From assembly GCF_003860525.1 (NCBI RefSeq), contig NZ_CP034161.1, forward strand, positions 2,976,001-3,040,000: a stretch of DNA of 64,000 bases, written 5' to 3'. Position numbers and translations under genes: made by a program. The notes below the pieces were generated by a model. That model was not told the origin of the DNA. It saw only the letters and a list, made by a program, of their open reading frames with translations, and did no database searches. This document shows positions 1 through 8,323 of this stretch, piece by piece (position 1 is the stretch's first letter; every line of letters begins with the position of its first letter). Source of the stretch: Epilithonimonas vandammei. GTDB taxonomy: Bacteria; Bacteroidota; Bacteroidia; Flavobacteriales; Weeksellaceae.

Positions 1-1
1 G

Positions 2-190
2 GGGATTATAAAAGGAGATGAAATCACAAATATAGATGGCAAAAAAGCTAATGAACTCACATTATACAAAATTCATCAAATTCTAAAAACCGATGAACGC
101 AAAACGGTGAGCGTAGAAATAAAACGCAATGAGATTCGCAGAAAAATAGATTTGTTTCTGGAAGATCCCATTCCTTACATCGAAGAATAA
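2..190 (+). CDS. C-terminal end of a PDZ-domain protein (partial)
   Basis: An open frame enters from the left edge and ends at a TAA at 188-190, giving 62 residues. The visible part reads GIIKGDEITNIDGKKANEL followed by a run resembling TVSVEIKRN. This is the typical second half of a PDZ domain: a carboxylate-binding loop, then 'G D xI xxI(D/N)G'. In Bacteroidota this type of tail is common in retropepsin-like aspartyl proteases and in S41 or HtrA-type proteases. The catalytic part lies outside the window, so the enzyme class cannot be settled. The next gene starts 26 bp downstream on the same strand. Confidence 0.6.
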   Translation, partial: GIIKGDEITNIDGKKANELTLYKIHQILKTDERKTVSVEIKRNEIRRKIDLFLEDPIPYIEE

Positions 191-216
191 TTTTAAATTT
201 AACCAAAAAAAACACC

Positions 217-732
217 ATGAAAGAAACTCTGAATCATATAAGAAACAGACCTCGGTTTAAAATGTATACTGATCTTTCTCCAGAAGACTGCGAGAAAAAC
301 CTAAGAGCCTATCTCGACATTCATAAGGATGAATTCTTTGGTAATATCAACCGTGAAGTAGCAACAATTTTCGTGAAAACCAATGAAAATAATTACTGGA
401 AACCGAACCTAGCTCTTCGTTTAGAAAGAGATGATAACATCACGGCAATACGAGGAATCTATGGTCCTACTTCGGCTGTGTGGACTTTTTTTATGTTTTT
501 ATATTTTTTGTTTACAGTAGGCTGGATGGTTTTTTTCACACTCTATTATGTAGAAAAGCAGATCAACACCCATAACTATGCCTGGGCACTACCGTGTTCT
601 TTATTAGTTCTTGTGCTTATTGGATTAACTTATGCTGCCGCACGATTAGGGCAATTTAAAGCAAAAGATGAAATGAATGCTCTAAGGAGATTTGCAGAAG
701 AAGCTACTTTTCCTCTGGAGAAAGATGGGTAA
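217..732 (+). CDS. Membrane protein of unknown function
   Basis: 171 residues with a soluble N-terminal part of about 90 residues, then two hydrophobic helices at about 92-112 and 121-143, and a short charged C-terminus. I do not recognise a family. It follows the PDZ protein by 26 bp on the same strand, so they may be co-transcribed. Its last 29 bp overlap the 3' end of the convergent glycosyltransferase gene, which argues for compact chromosomal organisation. The ATG at 217 follows an A-rich leader. Confidence 0.7.
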   Translation: MKETLNHIRNRPRFKMYTDLSPEDCEKNLRAYLDIHKDEFFGNINREVATIFVKTNENNYWKPNLALRLERDDNITAIRGIYGPTSAVWTFFMFLYFLFTVGWMVFFTLYYVEKQINTHNYAWALPCSLLVLVLIGLTYAAARLGQFKAKDEMNALRRFAEEATFPLEKDG

Positions 733-1555
733 GTTTTTTTAAGTCAGAAGCATGTTTTATCGTAAGCCCAAATTTCATCAGCAGATACTGTAAAGGCTTT
801 TGTTTTTTGTAATACTTTCCAATGAAAATAGCCATTGCGTCATAAAAACGTCCCAGATAGACTTCATCTTTCACTGTGCTTTCGCCTTTATAATGAAGGA
901 TTGAATACTTTCCGTAATAGAAATTCCTGAAGCCCGATCGTCTGATTGTATAGCAAAGATCAATATCTTCGCCGTACATAAAATACTGCTCATCAAATCC
1001 ACCAACTTGTGCGTAAACAGATTTCTTCATCAGAAGATTGGCGCCTGTCATAATATCGACCTCAGCGATGTCAAACTCGCCGACATCATTTCTGTAGTAG
1101 CTTTTAGAATTACTATTGAATGGTGTAAAAAGTTTCTCAAATGAATTGATAAGCGCCGGAACAGACCTTTTGCTCTCTGGCAAAAACTCGCCTTTTGCAT
1201 TATGCATTCTTAATCCCAATGCACCAAATGCGAATTGGCTATCGGCAAAATCTAGAATTTCCTTAAAATAATCGCCCTCTATTTCCGTGTCGGGATTCAG
1301 GATATAAACATATTCACCTTTTGCGTGCGTCACTGCCAGATTATTGGCCTTCGAAAAACCAAGATTCTCTTCCAATGACAAAAAAAGGACATCCGGAAAT
1401 TCTGAAATTAATGATTTCCATTCCGGATTGGGCGAATTATTATCCGCGACGATAACTTCATACTCAAAGCCGTGAAAATACTTCTTGATGGAAAGTATGC
1501 ATTTCCTGAGCAAATCTTTTACCTGATAATGAACAATAATCACACTAAGTTTCAT
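704..1555 (-). CDS. Family 2 glycosyltransferase
   Basis: 283 residues. The N-terminus (MKLSVIIVHYQ) is the classical GT2 GT-A start. The nucleotide-sugar and metal-binding stretch 'YILNPDTEI' supplies a D-x-D-like element, and 'MTGANLLMKKSVYAQVGGFDEQYFMYGEDIDLCYTIRRSG' is the ED-type acceptor region of rhamnosyl/galactosyl-transferase-like GT2 enzymes. It probably adds a sugar to a cell-surface polysaccharide or lipid-linked glycan on the cytoplasmic side. I take the ATG at 1555, whose first base overlaps the recR stop (TGATG), over the GTG one codon upstream. This coupling suggests a recR-GT operon. Confidence 0.88.
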   Translation of the reverse strand: MKLSVIIVHYQVKDLLRKCILSIKKYFHGFEYEVIVADNNSPNPEWKSLISEFPDVLFLSLEENLGFSKANNLAVTHAKGEYVYILNPDTEIEGDYFKEILDFADSQFAFGALGLRMHNAKGEFLPESKRSVPALINSFEKLFTPFNSNSKSYYRNDVGEFDIAEVDIMTGANLLMKKSVYAQVGGFDEQYFMYGEDIDLCYTIRRSGFRNFYYGKYSILHYKGESTVKDEVYLGRFYDAMAIFIGKYYKKQKPLQYLLMKFGLTIKHASDLKKLTHLSPEEK

Positions 1556-2166
1556 CACGTTGCCTCGTTATAAACCGTTCTATTGGTAATAGATCTTCCT
1601 AGAGAAATCTCATCTGCATACTCCAATTCATCACCCACGGCAATTCCTCTTGCAATGCTGGAAAATAAAATCTGCTGTGTTTTGAATTTTTTGTAGATAT
1701 AATAAGCGGTAGTATCGCCTTCCATTGTTGCGCTTAGTGCAAATATGAGTTCTTTTACAACACCTTCATGCAGCTTCTTTTCGATACTTCCAATGCGCAA
1801 TTGACTCGGACCAATACCTTCCATTGGGGAAATTTTACCGCCCAGAACCAGATATTTACCTCTATACTTTCCGGTATTTTCTATTGCCATCACATCCCGC
1901 ACATCTTCTACAATGCAAAGCAACTCATCATTTCTTTTCTCATCACTACAGATATCACAGATCTCGGAATCCGAAAAATTATGACAGTCTTTACAATACC
2001 TGATGTCTGTAACCAAAGTCTGAATTGCACTACCCAAAGCAATACCCTGAGATGAAGGCTGACGAAGAAGATGCAACGCAAGTCGCAACGCAGACTTTTT
2101 TCCGATTCCCGGCAAACCTGCAATTTCTTCCACGGCTTTCGACAAAACTTTGCTTGGATAATCCAT
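1555..2166 (-). CDS. recR: Recombination mediator protein RecR
   Basis: 203 residues, the normal RecR length. In order: an N-terminal helix-hairpin-helix (ELIAGLPGIGKKSALRLA-like, about 13-30), a four-cysteine zinc finger (CKDCHNFSDSEICDIC, about 57-72), a Toprim domain starting LCIVEDVRDVMAIE, and a C-terminal Walker-B-like segment. With RecF/RecO it helps load RecA on gapped DNA. It is followed without a gap by the glycosyltransferase gene, and folA lies 66 bp upstream on the same strand, so the three may form a transcription unit. Confidence 0.96.
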   Translation of the reverse strand: MDYPSKVLSKAVEEIAGLPGIGKKSALRLALHLLRQPSSQGIALGSAIQTLVTDIRYCKDCHNFSDSEICDICSDEKRNDELLCIVEDVRDVMAIENTGKYRGKYLVLGGKISPMEGIGPSQLRIGSIEKKLHEGVVKELIFALSATMEGDTTAYYIYKKFKTQQILFSSIARGIAVGDELEYADEISLGRSITNRTVYNEAT

Positions 2167-2231
2167 TTAAATGGTTGGGGGTTGATAATTGATAACTGAT
2201 AATTGATAGATGGGTTGATATCCAATTTTAA

Positions 2232-2726
2232 TTAGGACTTTATTAACCTCTCGAAGGTCTGGAAACAAAAACTATATTCATTCTTTTCGTCCTTCTCAAA
2301 ACATTTTTCATCTGTTTTCTGCCAGATTTTAGGATCGATTGCCGGAAAAAAAGTATCTGCATCGGGATCTGCATCCACTAAAGTAATCTCCAAACGATCT
2401 GCCTGATCCATCGTTTGTTTATAAATCTCGCCGCCGCCGATTATAAAAATATTCTCATTAATTTTCTTTGCAAATTTGAGTGCTTCTTTCAAAGTGGACA
2501 CTATCAAGATCCCTTCCTCAAACCAGCCAGATTTTCTGCTGACAACAATATTAGTACGGTCTGGCAACGGTTTACCGATGCTTTCATAAGTTTTACGGCC
2601 CATTACCACAGGATGATTTTCAGTAAGTCCTTTGAAATGTCTGAGATCTTTTGGAAGACGCCACAGTAGCTGGTTATCTTTTCCCAAGGCATTATTACGA
2701 CCTATTGCAGCAACAATTGTTATCAT
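2232..2726 (-). CDS. folA: Dihydrofolate reductase
   Basis: 164 residues, full length for bacterial DHFR. The start MITIVAAIGRNNALGKDNQLLWRLPKDLRHFK carries the folate-binding acidic residue region (LPKDL), followed by the NADPH-binding 'VVMGRKTYESIG' and 'IFIIGGGEIYKQ'. It reduces dihydrofolate to tetrahydrofolate for thymidylate and purine synthesis. It sits in a chromosomal setting upstream of recR with no cassette features, so it is probably the housekeeping gene and not an acquired trimethoprim-resistant dfr. Confidence 0.95.
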   Translation of the reverse strand: MITIVAAIGRNNALGKDNQLLWRLPKDLRHFKGLTENHPVVMGRKTYESIGKPLPDRTNIVVSRKSGWFEEGILIVSTLKEALKFAKKINENIFIIGGGEIYKQTMDQADRLEITLVDADPDADTFFPAIDPKIWQKTDEKCFEKDEKNEYSFCFQTFERLIKS

Positions 2727-2793
2727 ATTTACAAATCTACATATTATGTTTAAATTAATAAAATTTTATGAAATTTTAATTTCTATTATTTTG

Positions 2794-2801
2794 TATTTTT
2801 G
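2794..2801 (+). promoter_or_regulatory. Putative -7 promoter element for the cyclotransferase gene
   Basis: TATTTTTG fits the Bacteroidota TAnnTTTG -7 consensus. It sits 45 bp before the ATG at 2847 and within the 120 bp separating the divergent folA. A clear -33 TTG at the expected distance was not seen. Confidence 0.35.
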
Positions 2802-2846
2802 AGCTTTCTCCGATGATGTAAAACTATCGGAACAAATCTATTTCTA

Positions 2847-3866
2847 ATGAAGAAAATTTTCATATCATCTGTCTTGGCTTTGCTTTTACTCGCAAGCTGT
2901 AATAAAGACAAAGAAATTCTTACTACGTTAAACGACTATAATATAGGGAAACAAAACCAGGGTTATCATTTTGGTGACAAAATCCAGATTCCGAAAGATG
3001 TGATGGATTATGCAGAAGCCATCACCATTACTTATAACGACAAAGAAACCGATAAGCTGACAATAGATCCGAGCTTTTTTTCACTTGGAGAAAACGACAT
3101 CACCTTCAACATCAAAACCAAAAACGGCGAAGTTTTACAACAGGATGCTACCATCAATGTTTTTGCGAAAACTGCTCCTGAAAAACTCAACTATGAAATT
3201 GTCAATCAGTATCCTCACCACACAGATCACTTTACAGAAGGTTTTGAAGCTCACGGCAACATTATCTATGAGAGTGTAGGTCTGGAAGGTAAGTCTAAAA
3301 TTATAAAATATAATCTTGGCAGCACTCAACCCATTCAGGAAGTTCCTCAGTATAATGAATTTTCTGAAGGACTAACTGTTTTCGGAGATAAAATCTACCA
3401 GCTAACCTACAGATCTAAGAAAGGTTTTATTTATGATTCTAATATCAAATTAATAAAAGAATTTTCTTATCCTGAAGTTATGGCAGAAGGCTGGGGAATG
3501 ACCAATGATGGGAAAAACCTAATCGTTTCCGACGGAACTAAATTTATTTATTTCCTGAATCCTGATAATCCGTCACAAATTGTAAGATCTATTGCCGTTG
3601 CAAGCAACACCGAAGGCTATGACCAGATCAATGAGCTGGAGTATCATGATGGATTTATATATGCTAATGTTTGGCACAAACCTATTATTTTAAAAATTGC
3701 CCCTGACACAGGAGAAGTAAGAGCTATTCTAGATTTTTCGGAACTTATAAGTAAACAAAACCTATCAGATTCTGAATCTGTCCTGAACGGCATTGCCTTC
3801 AAAGGGGAAAACATGCTCGTTACAGGGAAAAACTGGAGCAAGATTTATGAAGTCATTTTAAAGTAA
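2847..3866 (+). CDS. Glutaminyl-peptide cyclotransferase-like lipoprotein
   Basis: 339 residues. A lipoprotein signal peptide with lipobox LLASC (Cys at 18) predicts anchoring in the envelope. Residues about 110-339 show the five-bladed beta-propeller repeats of the plant/bacterial glutamine cyclotransferase family: 'HFTEGFEAHGNIIYESVG', 'FSEGLTVFGDKIYQLTY', 'EGWGMTNDGKNLIVSDG', 'INELEYHDGFIYANVW', 'LNGIAFKGENMLVTGKNW'. The family converts N-terminal Gln to pyroglutamate. The N-terminal 100 residues look like an immunoglobulin-like leader. It is monocistronic and followed by a strong bidirectional terminator. Confidence 0.85.
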   Translation: MKKIFISSVLALLLLASCNKDKEILTTLNDYNIGKQNQGYHFGDKIQIPKDVMDYAEAITITYNDKETDKLTIDPSFFSLGENDITFNIKTKNGEVLQQDATINVFAKTAPEKLNYEIVNQYPHHTDHFTEGFEAHGNIIYESVGLEGKSKIIKYNLGSTQPIQEVPQYNEFSEGLTVFGDKIYQLTYRSKKGFIYDSNIKLIKEFSYPEVMAEGWGMTNDGKNLIVSDGTKFIYFLNPDNPSQIVRSIAVASNTEGYDQINELEYHDGFIYANVWHKPIILKIAPDTGEVRAILDFSELISKQNLSDSESVLNGIAFKGENMLVTGKNWSKIYEVILK

Positions 3867-3887
3867 AAAAACCAGAACTAAAATAGA

Positions 3888-3915
3888 AAGCTTCAGAAAT
3901 TTCTGAAGCTTTTTT
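3888..3915. terminator. Bidirectional intrinsic terminator
   Basis: A perfect 24-bp palindrome (3888-3911, half AAGCTTCAGAAA) is followed by a T run on the plus strand and by a T-rich stretch on the minus strand. It lies between the convergent ends of the cyclotransferase and the small lipoprotein genes. Confidence 0.8.
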
Positions 3916-3924
3916 ATTAATGAA

Positions 3925-4374
3925 TTACAGTCTCGCAGAATTTCCTTCTGTTTTTTTTACGATAGTATGTTTTATACTCAGATTAGTGTTATCCAAAAAA
4001 ACTTTGAAAGTTTTGTAAGGCGTCTTACAAACTTCTGATTTCACCTCATACCTACCACGTTCCAGAACAATACTTTCTGTATTCTTTGCCGCTACCGGCA
4101 GAATGTAATTGTTCCGTCCTGTAATGCTCATTGTAAAATCACAATCAGAATCATTACTGATCACCAGTATTATTTTTTCGTTGGAAGAATCTGTGTTAAA
4201 TAATTGATTGAGCAACATTACTGCTTTTTGTTCTACAGCAAGCCTTTTTGGAACCTTAACCGTATCTGAAGAAAATATAATATTTGAGTTATGGTTCACA
4301 AAGACTGGAGATACTGAACGTGTGGCACAACTTGTTAAGGAAATGATTAATGAAAAAAGTAAAAACTTATTCAT
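3925..4374 (-). CDS. Small lipoprotein, possibly DUF6759-like
   Basis: 149 residues. The signal peptide ends in a lipobox (LTSCATRS, Cys at 16). The rest is a single beta-rich domain with 'SDCDFTMSITGRNNYILPVAAKNTESIVLERGRYEVKSEVCKTPY', which I associate loosely with small Chryseobacterium-type lipoproteins (DUF6759). Two Cys residues could form a disulfide. Its start overlaps the end of trmB by 8 bp, so the two are probably co-transcribed and translationally coupled. Function unknown. Confidence 0.65.
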   Translation of the reverse strand: MNKFLLFSLIISLTSCATRSVSPVFVNHNSNIIFSSDTVKVPKRLAVEQKAVMLLNQLFNTDSSNEKIILVISNDSDCDFTMSITGRNNYILPVAAKNTESIVLERGRYEVKSEVCKTPYKTFKVFLDNTNLSIKHTIVKKTEGNSARL

Positions 4375-5047
4375 TTTTTAACTGAAATTTGATATAAGTA
4401 ATAGTTTTGCCTTTCGATGAAAATAGATCTTCGTAATATGTTCTAATGTCCTTGAGCAAAGGTGTATCTGGCTGATATTCGTCTGCCCCGTATATGTCGT
4501 GGTGAGAGGTGAGGATCTTGTGACCGAATCCTTGTAAAATCCCTAATGTGTAACCATGTAAAAATTCAGAATCTGTTTTAAGATGAATAATACCGTCTTT
4601 TTTCATAATCTTTCGGTATTTTCCAAGAAATTCCGGATTGGTAAGCCTGTGTTTTGTTCTCCTATATTTGATCTGCGGATCTGGAAATGTGATCCATATT
4701 TCGGACACCTCGCCTTCCGCAAACAAATGATCAATCAATTCAATCTGCGTTCTTACAAATGCCACATTATTAAGTCCTGACTGAACGGCTTCTTTGGCTC
4801 CAAACCAAAATCTGGCACCTTTGATATCAATCCCAATAAAATTTTTATCCGGAAATGCCTTTGCCAATCCCACGGAATATTCTCCTTTACCACAACCTAA
4901 CTCCAGAACTATTGGATTATCGTTACCAAAAAAAGCTGCCCATTTTCCTTTGTGTGCGAAACTGCTTATCGCTTCATCGCGTGTTGGCTGTATAACATTT
5001 GGTAATATTTTGTTTTCTTCGAATCTGGCAATTTTATTCTTCCCCAT
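4367..5047 (-). CDS. trmB: tRNA (guanine-N7)-methyltransferase
   Basis: 226 residues from the ATG at 5047 (MGKNKIARF). The frame stays open upstream to 5164, but that extension is hydrophobic, AT-rich and unlike the family. The SAM-binding motif 'PIVLELGCGKGEYSVGLA' and the conserved 'EIWITFPDPQIKYRRTKHRLTNPEFL' (family hallmark PDPxxKxxHxKRR) are present. It methylates G46 of tRNAs in the cytoplasm. It is the last chromosomal gene before the integrative element begins, so its upstream region is the likely junction. Confidence 0.95.
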   Translation of the reverse strand: MGKNKIARFEENKILPNVIQPTRDEAISSFAHKGKWAAFFGNDNPIVLELGCGKGEYSVGLAKAFPDKNFIGIDIKGARFWFGAKEAVQSGLNNVAFVRTQIELIDHLFAEGEVSEIWITFPDPQIKYRRTKHRLTNPEFLGKYRKIMKKDGIIHLKTDSEFLHGYTLGILQGFGHKILTSHHDIYGADEYQPDTPLLKDIRTYYEDLFSSKGKTITYIKFQLKNE

Positions 5048-5369
5048 ATTGTAATTTCTGTGCGCTAAAAAAGCGCAAAAATAAGTTAAAAAAAAATTAT
5101 TTTTTATAAAAAAGATTAGTAAAAAGCAAAAATAAGCAAAACGGTTAAAACCTTTGCTATACAAGGCTTTATAAAAAGGGTAGTCTTAGTTCGGAAGTCG
5201 GTGTCTGATAGGTTTGGGGCTTAAATTGACAAGGTTAGGTTACTAATTCGTTACCGATTGACAAAGGTAATGATATGGCTTAACTGATTATATTTCAGTC
5301 TTTTGCGCCCTTTTCTACATTCCCTTGTAACTCAATGTAATTTAATTTTAAACATTAAACATTTGAGTT
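5048..5369. other. Chromosome-ICE left junction region
   Basis: 322 bp without a gene, between trmB and the integrase. It holds a candidate IntDOT-type core, AAACCTTTGC at 5148-5157. This matches the TTTGC half of the CTnDOT consensus GTAnnTTTGC, which is known for that family. The core is flanked by short inverted repeats (CCTT at 5151-5154 and AAGG at 5161-5164) and by two GCAAA direct repeats on the left. Without the right end, the crossover site cannot be fixed; other TTTGC copies exist (for example near 5303). Confidence 0.35.
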
Positions 5370-6620
5370 ATGGAGCAGACAAAAAAATCGACGTTCAAAC
5401 TGCTTTTCTATTTGAAAAAGAACGAACTGAAAAAGAACGGTAATGCCCCGATTATGGCACGTATTACCATTGACGGAACCCCTAAGACTTTCGGAACAAA
5501 GTTAGAAATTGACCCCAATAATTGGGATTTGAAACACGGAAGAGTTCAGGGAAAAAGTGCGCAGGCACTAAGCATTAATAAAAAACTGGATAACATACGT
5601 GGGCGTATCGACAAGATTTATGAAGATATGCTGAAGCACGAGGGCTTTGCGACCGCCCAAAAAGTAAAGCTATCTTTTTTAGGTGTTGGTGTAATGGATG
5701 ATGCAATACTTAAAGTCTTCAACGACCAAAATGAGGATTTTAAAAAACTGGTCGAAAAGGAAGAACGCTCACAAAGCACCTACAACAAGTATATCACAGT
5801 TTACAATCATCTTACCACGTTTATCAAAGAACGCTATCATCGTGATGATATGGCTTTCCGGGAATTGACTGCCGATTTTATCCGGGAGTTTGATTTTTAC
5901 CTCCGGTACGATTTACAGTCTTCGCATAATACGGTTTGGGTGTACACGATGCCTTTATTAGCCGTTGTGGAACTGGCTATTAAAAAGGGCTTGATACGTG
6001 ATAATCCGTTTCAGGATTATGAAATCAATATGGAAGAAACTGACCGGGGTTATATCCTTAAAGAAGATGTAGAAAAGCTGATAATGTGCGTACCATCGCA
6101 CCCACGGTATGAACTGGTAAAAGACCTGTTTATTTTCAGTTGCTTTACTGGACTTGCTTATGCGGATATTAAGAAACTGACAAGGAACAATATTCAATCA
6201 TTCTTTGACGGTCATCAGTGGATTATCAGCAGGAGAAAGAAATCAGATATTGCTTCTAATGTTCGGTTAATGGAAATCCCTAAGCGTATCATTGAGAAGT
6301 ATCAGGGTACGACAAGGAATGAATTTATCTTTCCGGTTCCGACCAATGCAACCTGCAATACACACATAGGTAAACTGGTTGAAAAGGCAGAAATCATTAC
6401 AGAACAAAAAGTAACCTTTCACACGGCAAGACATACTTTCGGAACAATGTTTTTGACGGAGGGCGTACCGCTTGAAAGCCTTAGCAAAATGATGGGACAT
6501 AAAAACATTTCCACCACACAGATTTACGCTAAAATTACAAGCCAAAAAATCAGTAAGGATATGGATTTGGTTACACCGAAATTTAAGGCAATGGAAGAAG
6601 CATTTATGATGGCAATCTAA
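5370..6620 (+). CDS. Site-specific tyrosine recombinase (ICE integrase, IntDOT type)
   Basis: 416 residues, close to IntDOT in length. An arm-type DNA-binding domain (about 10-100) and a SAM-like core-binding domain (about 110-205) precede the catalytic domain. Catalytic residues visible: H351-T-A-R354-H, H377 in MGHKNISTTQIY, and nucleophile Y386. The first arginine of the R-H-R-H-Y set is Ala263 (TGLAYAD where TGLRYSD is usual), a known deviation in Bacteroidota integrases; IntDOT has Ser there. It catalyses integration and, with Xis proteins, excision. It is transcribed inward from the left junction and followed by a terminator. Confidence 0.93.
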   Translation: MEQTKKSTFKLLFYLKKNELKKNGNAPIMARITIDGTPKTFGTKLEIDPNNWDLKHGRVQGKSAQALSINKKLDNIRGRIDKIYEDMLKHEGFATAQKVKLSFLGVGVMDDAILKVFNDQNEDFKKLVEKEERSQSTYNKYITVYNHLTTFIKERYHRDDMAFRELTADFIREFDFYLRYDLQSSHNTVWVYTMPLLAVVELAIKKGLIRDNPFQDYEINMEETDRGYILKEDVEKLIMCVPSHPRYELVKDLFIFSCFTGLAYADIKKLTRNNIQSFFDGHQWIISRRKKSDIASNVRLMEIPKRIIEKYQGTTRNEFIFPVPTNATCNTHIGKLVEKAEIITEQKVTFHTARHTFGTMFLTEGVPLESLSKMMGHKNISTTQIYAKITSQKISKDMDLVTPKFKAMEEAFMMAI

Positions 6621-6643
6621 TCAGCTTTTATTTAATCACAATG

Positions 6644-6670
6644 AGCAGAACTTAACGGTTCTGCTTTTTT
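6644..6670 (+). terminator. Intrinsic terminator of the integrase gene
   Basis: Stem AGCAGAAC / GTTCTGCT (8 bp perfect) with a 6-nt loop is followed by six T. It begins 24 bp after the integrase stop. Confidence 0.85.
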
Positions 6671-7198
6671 ATGCCCATACTTTTTAGGTAGGTAAAGCAC
6701 ATTTACTTTCCTCTACCCAGTCCAACGCTGTAAAAGAGCTTATTACCTACTTGCTAAATAGAAAATTGAAAAACGAAACCCATATCTAACGCCCCCTTGC
6801 TATTCCGTTTTTCAAATCTCTATTACAGGCTATCATAGCCTGGTCATTAATGCCATAAAAATTTAGAATAGAAAATTTCCACAATCAACCGGTAAAAAGG
6901 CAGCTAAGTTATAGCGGGCAGCCACCCCACACTCCCAACCAAAAGACTACGGCATAATGACAAGGCAAAATGTTGGCTTCGCCGAATTGCTGTGTGTTGC
7001 CTTGCCACCCTCCGGGACTTATTCCGTTTCCTTCCGGTTTTACGCTGTTGCCCGCTTGGATTATCTGCTTTCTTTTTTCCGGTTTTTCTTTTGGAAAAAT
7101 TTATGCGAAGCGAAGCGGAGCAAACCACAACGGGAAACGGGAAACGAGAAAAGCGAGTAAGCAAATAACATTTTTTCAAACATCAAAAATTTAGCATT
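6671..7198. other. Gene-poor spacer between integrase and accessory block
   Basis: About 530 bp. Small open frames exist on both strands (6904-7179 minus and 6957-7194 plus), but they overlap each other, are rich in Arg/Lys or aromatic residues, and match nothing I know. Base composition around 6900-7150 is higher in GC than the flanks. It probably contains the promoter of the DUF932 operon. I see no clear -7 box and no array of the kind found upstream of the transfer operons. Confidence 0.4.
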
Positions 7199-8272
7199 AT
7201 GGCACACAACATCAATTTCAACGAGCAAACAGGACGTCATTCATTCTTCAGCGTTCAGCAAAAAGCGTGGCACGGTTTGGGGCAAATCGTAGAGCAGTAC
7301 CCAACAAGCGAGGAAGCAATCGTACACGCAGGTTTAGATTACGAGGTTATCAAATCCCCACTGTTTACACAGGGCAGAACAATGAACATAGGCGACAGCG
7401 GAGAACTAATTGAAGCTAATGACATTTTAGTACCTAACAGTTTCGCAACACTCCGCACAGACACTAATAGACCGTTAGGCGTAGTAGGTAAAGACTACCA
7501 TATCGTACAAAACCGTGAGGCGTTCAATTTCTTTGATGCTATTGTAGGCGGAGGCGATGGGATATTGTACGAAACCGCAGGAGCATTGGGCAACGGGGAA
7601 CGCATTTTTATTACTGCCAAGCTGCCCGACTATATCCGAGTAGGCAAAGGCGACGATGTTACAGAAAAGTACATCTTCTTAACCACAAGCCACGACGGTA
7701 GCGGAAGTATTACCGCAGCATTTACCCCTATCCGTATCGTATGCCAAAACACCCTTAATGCATCATTGCGGAGTATGACCAATGTAGTGCGTATCAAACA
7801 TACGTCAGGAGCAAAACAACGTATCGAGAACGCCCATAAGATTATGGGACTTGCCAATACTTTGAGCAACCAATTAGAGGGCATTTTTAACCAGTGGACA
7901 AAAGTACGAGTAACAGACCGTGAAGTAAGAAAGTTAATCCAGTTGGCACTATGCCCGAACAAAGAAACGCTTGACCTGCTGAAAAAAGGTGCGGAAGATG
8001 AGGTTTCCACCGTGTTCAGAAACACCGTAGATGATGCCTTTCAGTACGCTATGATAAGCGACACTCAACAAATGGAAACTACCAAAGGCACATTGTTCGG
8101 GGCTTATAATGCCGTTACAGGCTACTTTCAGAATGTACGCAATTATAGGGATAGCGAAGCCAAACTACAATCTATTGTAATGGGTGGTACAGCACAGCTA
8201 AAGACCCAAAAAGCCTTTGAACTGTGTACAGACTTTGCCTATTCAGGAGCAGAGATTTTAAACTTCAATTAA
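7199..8272 (+). CDS. DUF932 phage/plasmid-like protein
   Basis: 357 residues. The N-terminus 'RHSFFSVQQKAWHGLGQIVEQYPTSEEAIVHAGLDYEV' and 'VVGKDYHIVQNREAFNFFDAIVGGG' are hallmarks of DUF932 (TIGR03299-type), common on phages, plasmids and Bacteroidota ICEs. Its biochemical role is not established. It is the first gene of a plus-strand accessory block of five genes. The ATG at 7199 follows an A-rich leader. A GNRA-capped hairpin lies in the gap to the next gene. Confidence 0.85.
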   Translation: MAHNINFNEQTGRHSFFSVQQKAWHGLGQIVEQYPTSEEAIVHAGLDYEVIKSPLFTQGRTMNIGDSGELIEANDILVPNSFATLRTDTNRPLGVVGKDYHIVQNREAFNFFDAIVGGGDGILYETAGALGNGERIFITAKLPDYIRVGKGDDVTEKYIFLTTSHDGSGSITAAFTPIRIVCQNTLNASLRSMTNVVRIKHTSGAKQRIENAHKIMGLANTLSNQLEGIFNQWTKVRVTDREVRKLIQLALCPNKETLDLLKKGAEDEVSTVFRNTVDDAFQYAMISDTQQMETTKGTLFGAYNAVTGYFQNVRNYRDSEAKLQSIVMGGTAQLKTQKAFELCTDFAYSGAEILNFN

Positions 8273-8280
8273 TCATCTAA

Positions 8281-8306
8281 GGCGACTGCCTGCAAAGGTG
8301 GTCGCC
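8281..8306 (+). promoter_or_regulatory. Intercistronic hairpin with GCAA tetraloop
   Basis: An 11-bp stem (GGCGACTGCCT pairs with AGGTGGTCGCC, two G-U pairs) closes a GCAA loop of the GNRA class. No T run follows, so it is not a standard terminator. It may protect the 3' end of the DUF932 message or tune expression of the following genes. Confidence 0.5.
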
Positions 8307-8323
8307 TACTAAAAACAAAAGAT

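Noticed and set aside
2232..2726. Dihydrofolate reductase as an acquired trimethoprim-resistance gene
   Set aside because: Located in conserved core context beside recR, outside the ICE, with no cassette features.
5048..5164. 39-codon N-terminal extension of trmB
   Set aside because: Hydrophobic, AT-rich sequence with no counterpart in the methyltransferase family; the internal ATG at 5047 gives the normal protein.
6904..7194. Overlapping small open frames on both strands upstream of DUF932
   Set aside because: They overlap each other, have biased Arg/Lys or Phe-rich composition, no recognisable domains, and no promoter or operon context.
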